From positions 1 through 64,000 of the forward strand of contig CALFPA010000133.1 of assembly GCA_937919825.1 (NCBI GenBank): DNA of 64,000 bases, given 5' to 3'. A program made the position numbers and the translations under genes. Under the pieces are notes generated by a model. The model was not told the DNA's origin, did no database searches, and saw only the letters and a program-made list of their open reading frames with translations. Origin of the DNA: an uncultured Spartobacteria bacterium. Its GTDB lineage: Bacteria > Verrucomicrobiota > Verrucomicrobiia > Chthoniobacterales > Terrimicrobiaceae. Numbering within the stretch: the first letter of the stretch is position 1; each line of letters opens with the position of its first letter. This document shows, piece by piece, positions 1-8,056 of this stretch.

Positions 1-202
1 TGCCTGCCCAGCGCGAACGATATTCCGCGTCGCGAACCGTCAAGACCGTCTGGGCTTGAAGGATTGGGGCCATAGCAAGCGCCAACAAACAAAGCAACCA
101 GGTTACAGAAGTGCAGGAAGCCTTCGGAATTTTATACGGAGACAAGTCGTCGGGATGCCAACGAGGTCTCAGCGGATAGGGCTTGTTAATTTTGGAAAAC
201 AT
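1..202 (-). CDS. Secreted protein, 5' part only (cut by window edge)
   Basis: An open frame starts at ATG 202-200 and runs off the left edge after 67 codons without a stop. The first about 33 residues are polar and basic. They are followed by a hydrophobic run (VTWLLCLLALAMAPIL) ending in QAQ, which reads as a signal peptide with cleavage near residue 50; the mature part begins TVLTVRDAEYRS. There is no convincing ribosome binding site, as for most genes here. It lies downstream of the response regulator on the same strand, 108 bp away. The visible portion is too short to name a family. Confidence 0.55.
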   Translation of the reverse strand, partial: MFSKINKPYPLRPRWHPDDLSPYKIPKASCTSVTWLLCLLALAMAPILQAQTVLTVRDAEYRSRWAG

Positions 203-310
203 CGGGGGATCTGAGTGGTCAGATTTTGGTCAGGCCAATCAGAGTGCCTAATTTTTCGAGCATTTAGTCAAAAAGTCCTCTGAAAGTCTATTATACCTTG
301 GTCAAACGGC

Positions 311-934
311 CTAAGACTCTTGATTGGTGATTCCCAACCGCTCCGCCACCACCACCAACTGAGCCAGGGATTCCGCGCGCATCTTGGTCATTACCCGACT
401 GCGGTGGACTTTGATGGTCTGCTCGACCAGCCCCAGCAAGGATGCAATTTTTTTATTGGGAAGGCCCTGGGTAACAAAGCGGAGCACTTCGCGCTCCCGA
501 TCTGTCAGGGTCTCCAGGCGCTGACGGAGCTCGTCGACTTCTTTTTTGTTGAGTTCCAATTCGGAGGATTTTTTCAAGCCCGTGCGGATGGAGGAGATAA
601 GATCCTTGTCTTTGACCGGCTTGGTTAAAAAATCCACAGCTCCTGCTTTCATGGCCCGGACGCTCATGGGGATGTCTCCGCGAGCGGTCAGAAAGACGAT
701 GGCCAAAGTCGATCCCTCGGCCACGAGTTCGCGCTGGAGATCCAACCCAGTCATGCCAGGCATTGATTCATCCAAAACAATACACCCCGGACTGGGTGGG
801 CGGGCGGCGGCGAGGAAATCGGCGGCGCTGGTATGGCAAGCGACTTGGAAGCCCTCGGCTTTCAAGAGGCGACGCAGTGCTTTGAGGAGGTCGTTTTCGT
901 CATCGATGAGGATAACGGATGGGGATTCGTTCAT
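311..934 (-). CDS. FixJ/NarL-type response regulator
   Basis: A 207-residue two-domain response regulator. The receiver domain (about 5-125) has the acidic pair D11/D12, the phospho-acceptor D55 in VLDESMPG, and the conserved Lys in LTKPVKD. A LuxR-type helix-turn-helix (about 140-200, LTDREREVLRFVTQG then NKKIASLLG) binds DNA. The start chosen is ATG 934-932, which overlaps the kinase stop as ATGA; the frame extends 23 codons upstream, but only through the kinase coding sequence. The domain arrangement and partner match the FixJ/TodT class, which activates transcription after phosphorylation by a PAS kinase. The target genes cannot be told from the window. Confidence 0.9.
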   Translation of the reverse strand: MNESPSVILIDDENDLLKALRRLLKAEGFQVACHTSAADFLAAARPPSPGCIVLDESMPGMTGLDLQRELVAEGSTLAIVFLTARGDIPMSVRAMKAGAVDFLTKPVKDKDLISSIRTGLKKSSELELNKKEVDELRQRLETLTDREREVLRFVTQGLPNKKIASLLGLVEQTIKVHRSRVMTKMRAESLAQLVVVAERLGITNQES

Positions 935-2742
935 GTGGTTTCTGGGCGAAGTGGTAGGTGAAAGTGAAAACTGGTGCCGCGGCCCTTGTTGGCCTCTGCC
1001 CAAAGCCGACCTCCGTGCGCCTGAATGATGGTCTGGCTGATTTTGAGACCCAAGCCCAAGCCGGAGGGCTTCGTCGTGTGGAAGGCCTCAAAAATCCAAT
1101 CGCCCGACTCCGGTAGGCCACAACCATTGTCTCGGACGGAAAAGCGAACCCCGGAGCCCTCGGCTGCGCAGGAAAGAATGAGGGATTTCCCACGCGTCCC
1201 ATTCTCATGCATCGCCTCAAGGGCGTTTTTGATCAGATTGATGAGCACCTGCTCCACAGGAATCTGGTCGGCCAAGAGATTAGGAAGCCTTTTCGGAATC
1301 TTTTTAGAAACCAGGGCGCCGGAGGTATCGAGATCTGTCTTCAGAAGTCGGAGCACATTGTTAAGCAGGCTCGAGGGGGCAACCGGTTTCAGCACCGGCT
1401 GGCCTCGCTGAAGGATGGAACGCAGGCGCCGGATCACATCGGCCGCGCGGATGTCGGCGGCCACAATGTCCTTCAGGATTTCCCGAAGCTCGTTCTGGTT
1501 CGGAACCGGCAAATCGAGCTGACGCTGGGCAGCCTCGGCGTTGCTGAGAATGATCGCCAGGGGCTGGTTGATCTCATGGGCTAGCGAGCTGGAGAGTTCA
1601 CTCATCGAGGCGATTTGCGAGACGCGGGCGAGTTTTTCCTTTTGCAGGGCGAGTTCGAGGCCCAGGGCATGTTCGTCGCTGACATCGATGCCAATCCCGA
1701 TCAGGTGGGGCTTGTCGCCGATTTCGATTTGAACCGTGCTGAAGAAATGCCTCGTGGCGGAGCCATCGGAGTGGACGAGATCGAGTTCGAAATTGGCGGA
1801 TCCTTCGGAAAAGGTTTTTTCGAGCGATTCGCTCAAGGCGGAGTGGTCCTCCTTGCGAAAGAAGTCGTGAATTTTTGTATCGATGAATTCGGAGGGGTTC
1901 GCCGGGCGCTTGTTCCAGCGTCGGATGATGCCCTCTTGGGATTGAAGAAAAAGGAGGCCGGGAGCGCCTTGGAAAACCGCATCGGTGAGCTTTCGTTCGC
2001 GGAGGAGGTCCGCCTCGCGTTGCTGAAGATTTTCCGCCAAACGCCTGGAGCGAAGCATATCCTCGCTCAACTCGAAGGCCATCACGCCCACGATTCCGAG
2101 GAAGAACAAGCTGGTCATAATCGGAGCCTCCACGACTCCCCAGAGAACGAGCATGGTTTGAAGAGAAAGTGCCAACACAAAAAAAACGCTGCTCGAGCCC
2201 ACGCGTAGGGCTCGATTGTAAGCGCCGGCGCTGTAGGCCCGCCAAGTCGTGTCCACAAGATAGGCAGCAAGAACAAGCAGGCTCACTTGGCCGACGAGTA
2301 TTAAGGGGTTTGGAATACCCTCCACGACCGTGACCGCTTGGCCGAAAAATATGATGCGGTTGAGGCCGTCGATCGAGGAATAGAAGGCGTTCGGGCTGAC
2401 CAAGAGATTGAGCAGAAGGGCTAGCGTGCGAAGGCCAATGACGGTGAGTTCGAGCCATGGTCTTCCTGAGCCAAGATAGAAATGTATGAAGCCGATCAGG
2501 GCGAGCGTCACGGCCCAGCGGGATAGGTTATACCATTGAAGAATCGCCCCGAGTTGATCGACATCGGTGACCCTCATCATCGCCAATTCGCAACCCGCCA
2601 TTCCAGCCGTGCAGGCGGCCATGAGGCAGAACATTAGGCTGGCCCAGGCTTTGCGATTTCGGATCCAGACGAACAAGTGGATCGCCGCCAAGATCAGCGA
2701 GGCAGATGTGGCCCCGGTCCAGACCACGATGACCCAATTCAT
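931..2742 (-). CDS. PAS-containing membrane sensor histidine kinase
   Basis: A 603-residue kinase. The N-terminal about 235 residues contain roughly seven hydrophobic segments. A PAS-like domain follows (about 250-365), then a HisKA domain with the phospho-acceptor H389 in SSLAHEINQPL. The HATPase domain has an N box (NLIKNALEAM), a G1 box (DNGCGL) and a GLGLGLKISQ motif. The H-box type is that of FixL/DctB-like kinases. The start at ATG 2742 is preceded by GGAGG 8-12 bases upstream, one of the few clear Shine-Dalgarno sites in the window. The gene is translationally coupled (ATGA) to the response regulator after it. No haem or other cofactor ligand could be identified, so the signal is unknown. 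Confidence 0.9.
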   Translation of the reverse strand: MNWVIVVWTGATSASLILAAIHLFVWIRNRKAWASLMFCLMAACTAGMAGCELAMMRVTDVDQLGAILQWYNLSRWAVTLALIGFIHFYLGSGRPWLELTVIGLRTLALLLNLLVSPNAFYSSIDGLNRIIFFGQAVTVVEGIPNPLILVGQVSLLVLAAYLVDTTWRAYSAGAYNRALRVGSSSVFFVLALSLQTMLVLWGVVEAPIMTSLFFLGIVGVMAFELSEDMLRSRRLAENLQQREADLLRERKLTDAVFQGAPGLLFLQSQEGIIRRWNKRPANPSEFIDTKIHDFFRKEDHSALSESLEKTFSEGSANFELDLVHSDGSATRHFFSTVQIEIGDKPHLIGIGIDVSDEHALGLELALQKEKLARVSQIASMSELSSSLAHEINQPLAIILSNAEAAQRQLDLPVPNQNELREILKDIVAADIRAADVIRRLRSILQRGQPVLKPVAPSSLLNNVLRLLKTDLDTSGALVSKKIPKRLPNLLADQIPVEQVLINLIKNALEAMHENGTRGKSLILSCAAEGSGVRFSVRDNGCGLPESGDWIFEAFHTTKPSGLGLGLKISQTIIQAHGGRLWAEANKGRGTSFHFHLPLRPETT

Positions 2743-2827
2743 GCGCGCACCTCCTTCAAACAAATGCTCCTGGGAAACTCGTAGGCGCTGGGCATCACCG
2801 AGTCATATCTCCCGCCTGGGAATCCGA

Positions 2828-3799
2828 TCAAGCTCCGGCATGTCCATGGCTTTTTAAAAGCTCGTCGAAGCGGACCAAAAAATTCGCATACGCAGGGTAG
2901 CGCTCATGGTTTTCCCGGGGCTTGTAGCGCCAGTGTTTATAGGGCCAGAGCCAACATTCCGGGTGGGCATGAATGCCAGGCTCCAGCGCATCCCAGCATT
3001 TTTGGGCCAGTTCCGCGGGGTCGGCCTCGGGCGGGCATGCGATCGGTGCGTGTTGAATCATGCGATAGCGACCGTCAGGCAAGGGGTGGCATTCGAAGGG
3101 AGCGATGACCGCGCCGGTGCGCTGGGCGAGGGCGACATGGGCAGGAGTCACACTGGCCATCAGGCCGCCAAAGGTGGTGATCGGAACGGCGCCTTGGCGG
3201 GGGTCGATATTCAAGTCGATCAGCATTCCAAATTTTCCGCCGGACTTCAGATGCTTGAGCATTTTCAACATGGCGCGCTCCTGCGGGATGACGGTGCTCC
3301 CGGTGCTGGCACGGAGTTGATTGAAAATCGGGCCGAGGAATTTGTTTTTGAAATTTTGGGCAATCACGGGGCCTCGCGTGATCGAGTAGGCACCGATGAG
3401 CGAAATCCACTCGAAATTGGAAAAATGCATGCAGCAGTTGATGACGGATTTCGTTGGACTCCCGGCGCAGGGATCCCTGTCCCAACCTTCAAAGACGATG
3501 TGCTCGCGGACGAATTCCTCGGTGAGATTCGGAGCCCAGAAAAGCTCGAGCATCGTGCGGGCGAAGTTGCGGTAGGACCCACGGGCGATCCAGCGCTTGC
3601 GGGCGGGGGAAAATTTACCGGGGAACGCGGACTCGATATTTTGAAGTGCTGTGCGGCGTCCGCGTGGATCGCACCAATAAACGATGGATCCGATCAAATT
3701 GGCGAGGGGGCGGAGGGCGCGAAAGCTCAGTTGGCGGACGAGCCACGCGGCGGCTGTGAGGCCGGCGTATTCGAGCCAGTCGCGGAGGGGGTGCTTCAC
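2828..3799 (-). CDS. Lipid A biosynthesis-type acyltransferase (LpxL/HtrB family)
   Basis: 323 residues from GTG 3799, which overlaps the metG stop as GTGA; a longer ATG-less extension inside metG is unlikely. The family transfers an acyl chain from acyl-ACP to lipid A precursors at the inner membrane face. The signature HX4(D/E) dyad is visible as H125 and E130 in MHFSNFE. The N terminus has a hydrophobic segment (about 10-43), and a later ID-PRQGAVPITTFGG block matches the second family motif. It is last in the operon PpiD-like, TPR, metG, acyltransferase. Which acyl position or lipid is modified cannot be deduced, and LpxL-like proteins also act on other glycolipids. Confidence 0.85.
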   Translation of the reverse strand: MKHPLRDWLEYAGLTAAAWLVRQLSFRALRPLANLIGSIVYWCDPRGRRTALQNIESAFPGKFSPARKRWIARGSYRNFARTMLELFWAPNLTEEFVREHIVFEGWDRDPCAGSPTKSVINCCMHFSNFEWISLIGAYSITRGPVIAQNFKNKFLGPIFNQLRASTGSTVIPQERAMLKMLKHLKSGGKFGMLIDLNIDPRQGAVPITTFGGLMASVTPAHVALAQRTGAVIAPFECHPLPDGRYRMIQHAPIACPPEADPAELAQKCWDALEPGIHAHPECWLWPYKHWRYKPRENHERYPAYANFLVRFDELLKSHGHAGA

Positions 3800-5343
3800 G
3801 CTGGAACTTCGATTCGTGGAAACAATGGAACCGGCTCGCCGAGTTGGTGGGCGTCGGGAAGTTGGCCCCAGGCGGTGTTGGCGAGGGTGAGTTCGCCGGA
3901 CCAATTAAGTTGGGCGCGCATGGCGTTCGATTCCTCGGGAAGGATCGGCAAAAGCAGGATCGAAATGATGCGGAGCGACTCGCTTAGGGAGTAGAGGACT
4001 TCGTCGAGCTTGTCGGCTTGGGCGGGGTCCTTGGCGAGTTTCCACGGAGCGGTTTCTTCGACATACGCGTTGCAGCGAATGACGATTTCCATGAGCGCTT
4101 CGATGGCGGTCTGGACATGGAAGGCCTCCATCGCCGAGTCCCAGGCCTTGGTTTTTTCCTGAACGAATTCAGCGAGCGGGGAGTCGGTTTTTTTCAACAC
4201 GCCCGAGCGGTAGCGTTTCGCCATGTTGAGGGTTCGATTCAGCAAGTTGCCGAGGCTGTTGGCGAGTTCGGTGTTGTAGCGCTGTTCCAGCCGTTCGTTC
4301 GAAAAGTCCGCGTCGCGGCCGGTCGCGATGTCGCTCAGGAGATAGTAGCGCGTGGCGGCGCGGCCGTAGCGGTCCACGAGTTCCGAGGGATCGACAATGT
4401 TGCCGAGGCTCTTGCTCATTTTGGCGCCAGCGATGTTCCACCAACCGTGAACGAGAAGCGTGGGCATTTCGTCATCCGTGAAGCCGAGCGCGTGGAGCAT
4501 GATGAGCCAGTAAATGCCGTGCGGTGGAGCGAGGATGTCTTTTCCGATGACATGCACGGCGGGCCAGCGCGATTTGAAGAGCGAGAGGTCCGCGCCAGGG
4601 GCTGCATCGTAGCCCGCGAAGCTGATGTAGTTCGAGAGCGCGTCGAACCAAACATAGGTCACAAAATCGCGGTCAAATGGCAGCTCGATGCCCCAAGTCA
4701 GGCGGGATTTTGGACGGGAAATGCAAAGGTCTCCGGCGAGTTTTTCCACCGCGTTGCGGAGTTCGGTCACGCGAAACTCAGGGACGACGAGGGGATTTCC
4801 GGCGGCGGAGCGTTTGTCGATCAGGTCGAGCAGCCATTGGCGGTGCTCTGCGAGTTTGAAGTAATAATTTTCCTCTTCGATCAAGACGACCTCGCCCCAT
4901 TCCGGGCCGAATTCGCCGTCGGGACCGCGTTCTTTTTCGGTGAGAAATTGCTCCTGGCGCACGCTGTAGTGGCCGCTCTGGGTGGCTTTGTAGAATTTCC
5001 CTTCGTCCCAGAGGCGCTGGAGCATCCCTTGGACGCAGTGCTTGTGCAGGTCCTCGACCGTGGCGGCCCAAGCGTCGTAGCGGATATCGAGTTTCTTCCA
5101 AAGCGCGACGAAAAGCTCGGTGATCCCGGCAACAAACTCGGCTGGCTCGACACCTTGCTTGGCGGCGGATTGCTGGACCTTCTGGCCGTGCTGGTCCACT
5201 CCGGTCATGAAAAAAACCGGCTCCCCGCGGAGCCTGCGATGGTGGGCGATGGCATCGGTCAGGACTTTTTCGTAGGCGTGGCCGATGTGCGGTGCGCCGT
5301 TCGTGTAGTCGATGGCCGTGGTGATGAAGAAGGTTTTGCTCAT
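3796..5343 (-). CDS. metG: Methionyl-tRNA synthetase
   Basis: 515 residues; charges tRNA-Met in the cytoplasm. HIGH is at residues 19-22 (PHIGHAYEKV) and KMSKS at 308-312. The length is that of the compact form without the C-terminal tRNA-binding EMAP domain. In the connective-peptide region the usual zinc-knuckle cysteines (Y-C-x-x-C) are replaced by YSVRQEQF, so no zinc site is apparent. The start ATG 5343 overlaps the stop of the upstream TPR gene (ATGA), and the stop overlaps the next gene (GTGA), so translation is probably coupled through the operon. Confidence 0.97.
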   Translation of the reverse strand: MSKTFFITTAIDYTNGAPHIGHAYEKVLTDAIAHHRRLRGEPVFFMTGVDQHGQKVQQSAAKQGVEPAEFVAGITELFVALWKKLDIRYDAWAATVEDLHKHCVQGMLQRLWDEGKFYKATQSGHYSVRQEQFLTEKERGPDGEFGPEWGEVVLIEEENYYFKLAEHRQWLLDLIDKRSAAGNPLVVPEFRVTELRNAVEKLAGDLCISRPKSRLTWGIELPFDRDFVTYVWFDALSNYISFAGYDAAPGADLSLFKSRWPAVHVIGKDILAPPHGIYWLIMLHALGFTDDEMPTLLVHGWWNIAGAKMSKSLGNIVDPSELVDRYGRAATRYYLLSDIATGRDADFSNERLEQRYNTELANSLGNLLNRTLNMAKRYRSGVLKKTDSPLAEFVQEKTKAWDSAMEAFHVQTAIEALMEIVIRCNAYVEETAPWKLAKDPAQADKLDEVLYSLSESLRIISILLLPILPEESNAMRAQLNWSGELTLANTAWGQLPDAHQLGEPVPLFPRIEVPA

Positions 5344-5681
5344 GATGGTTCGACTTTGAGTTTTCCACCCCAAGAAAGGATGCGGGCCTTGGCGCCGGCG
5401 GCTTCGGCTTCCTTGATTTGGTGGTTGCGGACATAGAACAGCGAAAGGCTGGTCCAGGCGATTTGGTTCTGCGGATCGAGTTGCGTGGAGCGAAGGCCGG
5501 CCTCGATGGCTTCGGGGTATTGGCCGTTTTTCATGAGCGCCATGCCGAGGGCGTGCCAGCCATCGAAAAAATCCGGATCGATCTCGACGCAACGGCGGTA
5601 TTTTTCGATCGCCGCTCCGAGTTCGCCCACCGCGATGTCTCCGGTGGCGTCGTCGAAGAGCGTGTCCTTTTCAGAATCCAT
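5340..5681 (-). CDS. Small TPR protein
   Basis: 113 residues from ATG 5681, overlapping the upstream stop by one base (TGATG) and the metG start by four bases. Residues about 15-85 form two tetratricopeptide-like repeats (AAIEKYRRCVEIDP, then EAIEAGLRSTQLDP), and the rest continues in a helical pattern. TPR proteins act as protein-protein scaffolds. No signal peptide or catalytic motif is seen, so it should be cytosolic. Its place between the PPIase and metG is conserved only in the sense of tight coupling here; a specific partner is unknown. Confidence 0.8.
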   Translation of the reverse strand: MDSEKDTLFDDATGDIAVGELGAAIEKYRRCVEIDPDFFDGWHALGMALMKNGQYPEAIEAGLRSTQLDPQNQIAWTSLSLFYVRNHQIKEAEAAGAKARILSWGGKLKVEPS

Positions 5682-7195
5682 CAACCCTGCTCGGCTCCGG
5701 GCATCGTGATGCGGGCCGCCTCGCGGGAAACGCGCAGCCACTCGGCGAACAGGAGGTCGCGCTTGCCTTGGAGCATCGTTTCGCGCAGTTCCGTGCGGCG
5801 TTCCGTGTAGAGTTTTTCGTCCACCGGACCACGGCTTTGGAGCTGGATGGCAAAGCCTCCCCAAGGAGCTTGCTCGAGCTTGGAAATTTCTCCGTCTTTC
5901 AAAAGCAGCGTGGGGGCGGCGAGGTTTTGGTCCAAGCGCGAGGTGGATTCGGCGGCCGGGATGAGGGCCTGGAGTTCGGCGGTTTCGAGTTTTTGGGCTT
6001 CGGCGGCCTCCTTGAGGGATTTTCCGGAAGCCACAGCGGCGGCGAGTGTGTTGTAGGCGGAATTGGCTGATGCGGCGAAAAGCTGGGAGGCTTTTTGCGC
6101 ACGAATCACGGTTTCGATTTGAGCGCGGGATTCCTCGAGGGTGAGGGGACGCACCGGGGCGGTCTCTACGAGTTCCACGATGTAAAAAGCATCACCGGCC
6201 TGAAGGATGTCGGAAATCTGGCCGGGCTTCGCGAGCAGGAAAGCGGCGGGAGCGATGGCGCGGATGGCTTCCTTGGAAACGGGTTGTTCCGTTCCATTGC
6301 TGCTGAGTCCGCCGCGATCGAATGCCGCCAATTTTTTAATTTCCACACCGGCTTCTTTCGCCAACGACTCGAAGGAGCCTGCGATTTCAGCGCTTTTCGC
6401 GGCCACGGCGCTCGCGGTATTGGCGAGTTTTTGAAGGGCTTCAATCTTGGCTTTGGCCTCGAGTTTCGGCTCCGCTGGCAGCTCGAATGCGGCGCAACGG
6501 ACCGTGCGGTTTTCCTCGGTGAGGAGGGATTTTTGGTTGGCTTGATGGAAGGCGGCAATTTCCTCCTCGGTCACCGTGACCTGCCCGGCCGTATCGTCAT
6601 TTTTAAATTTCACATAGGTCGCGGTGACCGGTTGAAAAATGCGCGAGACGGATTCCAACTCCGAATCCCCGACGGCGGCTGGCGCCTCGACAATATCCGA
6701 GATCAAATCCAGGCGGATCGAGTCGCGAATGACCTCCTCGAGCTGTCTCTCGCTGAATCCACGCGGCGTCAATTGCTCGCTCACGAAGGAAGTGTATTTC
6801 GTCGGGTCGAACTGCCCTTGAGTTTGAAAAACGGGGATCGATTTGATGCGGTCCGCGATTTGATCGTCGGTGGGCTCGACGCCGAGTTCCTGCGATTGGT
6901 GCTGGAGAACGAGGAGATTCCAGACGAACTGCGTGATCGCCATGCCTTGATCTGGCGCGGTGCCGCCGAGTTTTTCGAGGAGGTCGAATTGCCCAAGGGC
7001 GCTGGTGAGGTGGTAGTTTTTCACCTGACGCTCGATCGCCGCAGGGTTCAGGGCCTTGCCATAGATGCTTGGATCGCGAACGGATGCCAGCTCGTCGAGT
7101 TGTGTGGTGTTGTAGAGAAAAACAAACGCCACGATCGTGATAAAGGCGACCAGAAGCATGAGGCCGCGCTGGTTTTTCCGGAGAATTTGAATCAT
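5681..7195 (-). CDS. SurA/PpiD-like membrane-anchored periplasmic folding factor
   Basis: 504 residues. One transmembrane segment (about 12-29, LMLLVAFITIVAFVFLY) anchors a large periplasmic part. Residues about 40-190 resemble the SurA N-terminal chaperone region (FVWNLLVLQHQSQELGVEPTDDQI). A parvulin-like stretch lies about residues 240-345 (SFESLAKEAGV, FLLAKPGQISDILQ, YIVELVE). This matches the PpiD architecture: a single TM, a chaperone domain and a degenerate rotamase. It likely helps fold exported proteins. It starts 48 bp from the divergent thiD gene and heads the metG operon. Whether the isomerase site is active cannot be judged. Confidence 0.85.
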   Translation of the reverse strand: MIQILRKNQRGLMLLVAFITIVAFVFLYNTTQLDELASVRDPSIYGKALNPAAIERQVKNYHLTSALGQFDLLEKLGGTAPDQGMAITQFVWNLLVLQHQSQELGVEPTDDQIADRIKSIPVFQTQGQFDPTKYTSFVSEQLTPRGFSERQLEEVIRDSIRLDLISDIVEAPAAVGDSELESVSRIFQPVTATYVKFKNDDTAGQVTVTEEEIAAFHQANQKSLLTEENRTVRCAAFELPAEPKLEAKAKIEALQKLANTASAVAAKSAEIAGSFESLAKEAGVEIKKLAAFDRGGLSSNGTEQPVSKEAIRAIAPAAFLLAKPGQISDILQAGDAFYIVELVETAPVRPLTLEESRAQIETVIRAQKASQLFAASANSAYNTLAAAVASGKSLKEAAEAQKLETAELQALIPAAESTSRLDQNLAAPTLLLKDGEISKLEQAPWGGFAIQLQSRGPVDEKLYTERRTELRETMLQGKRDLLFAEWLRVSREAARITMPGAEQG

Positions 7196-7243
7196 AAAAA
7201 ATCAGTTAAAAATGGAATCGTGAAGAACTATGGACTCCCGCCG

Positions 7244-8056
7244 ATGAAATCAAGCTTCCCCAGATTGGGTGGAACACCTCCCGTCGTCCTCACGATCGCC
7301 GGTTCGGACAATTCCTGCGGCGCGGGCATTCAGGCCGATCTCAAAACGATTTCCGCCTTCGGTGCCTATGCACAGACGGCGGTGACTTGCGTGGTGGCCG
7401 AGGTGCCCGGTCGTGTTTCTGCGATCCAAGCCATTCGCCCCGAAGTCGTCGCCGAACAAATCCGAATGAGCTTTGAGGCATTCCCCGTCGCCGCCGTGAA
7501 AACCGGGATGCTTTACTCGACTCCCATCATCCGCGCTGTGGCCGAGGTTTTGGGAAAAACCAAACGCCGTGTTCCGCTCGTCATTGATCCCGTGATGGTG
7601 GCCTCCAGTGGCGATCCGCTTCTGAAGCCGGCCGCCATCGCTGCCTATCGGCGTTTGCTTTTTCCGCTCGCCACTCTCGTTACTCCGAATCTTGACGAAC
7701 TTCGCATCCTCTCTGGCATGCCCTGCCGCGACCTCGCCGAGATCCAGCAAGCCGGCGCGGTGCTGGTCGATCGCTACGGCTGTGCCTTTCTTCTGAAGGG
7801 CGGGCATCTCAAAACCTCGACCGCCACCGACATTCTCGCGACGCCGGGCGGGTTCGAAACCTTTCGCGCTCCATTCCGAAAAAATGCCGAAACGCACGGA
7901 ACTGGCTGCACCCTCTCGGCCGCCATCGCTGCGGGCCTTGCCAATGGCCAGTCGCTCTCCCAAGCCGTGGCGGACGCGAAAATCTACATCACCCGCGCCA
8001 TCGGGAAGGGGCACCGTTGGAAATCCACCGCCGCTCTGAACCACTTTCCGCGTTAG
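7244..8056 (+). CDS. thiD: Hydroxymethylpyrimidine/phosphomethylpyrimidine kinase
   Basis: 270 residues, the usual ThiD length. It phosphorylates HMP and HMP-P in thiamine biosynthesis. Evidence: the N-terminal AGSDNSCGAGIQADLKT signature, KTGMLYS, the DPVMVASSGDPLL block, LLKGGHL and the C-terminal anion-hole/catalytic motif THGTGCTLSAAIA. The start ATG 7244 was chosen because the frame upstream runs antisense through the PPIase gene. Its stop overlaps the stop of the convergent RsmA-Nudix gene by four bases. No other thiamine gene or TPP riboswitch is nearby. Confidence 0.95.
   Translation: MKSSFPRLGGTPPVVLTIAGSDNSCGAGIQADLKTISAFGAYAQTAVTCVVAEVPGRVSAIQAIRPEVVAEQIRMSFEAFPVAAVKTGMLYSTPIIRAVAEVLGKTKRRVPLVIDPVMVASSGDPLLKPAAIAAYRRLLFPLATLVTPNLDELRILSGMPCRDLAEIQQAGAVLVDRYGCAFLLKGGHLKTSTATDILATPGGFETFRAPFRKNAETHGTGCTLSAAIAAGLANGQSLSQAVADAKIYITRAIGKGHRWKSTAALNHFPR

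Noticed and set aside
4018-5436. A 472-codon plus-strand frame opposite metG.
   Set aside because: It is complementary to an intact synthetase with HIGH and KMSKS motifs.
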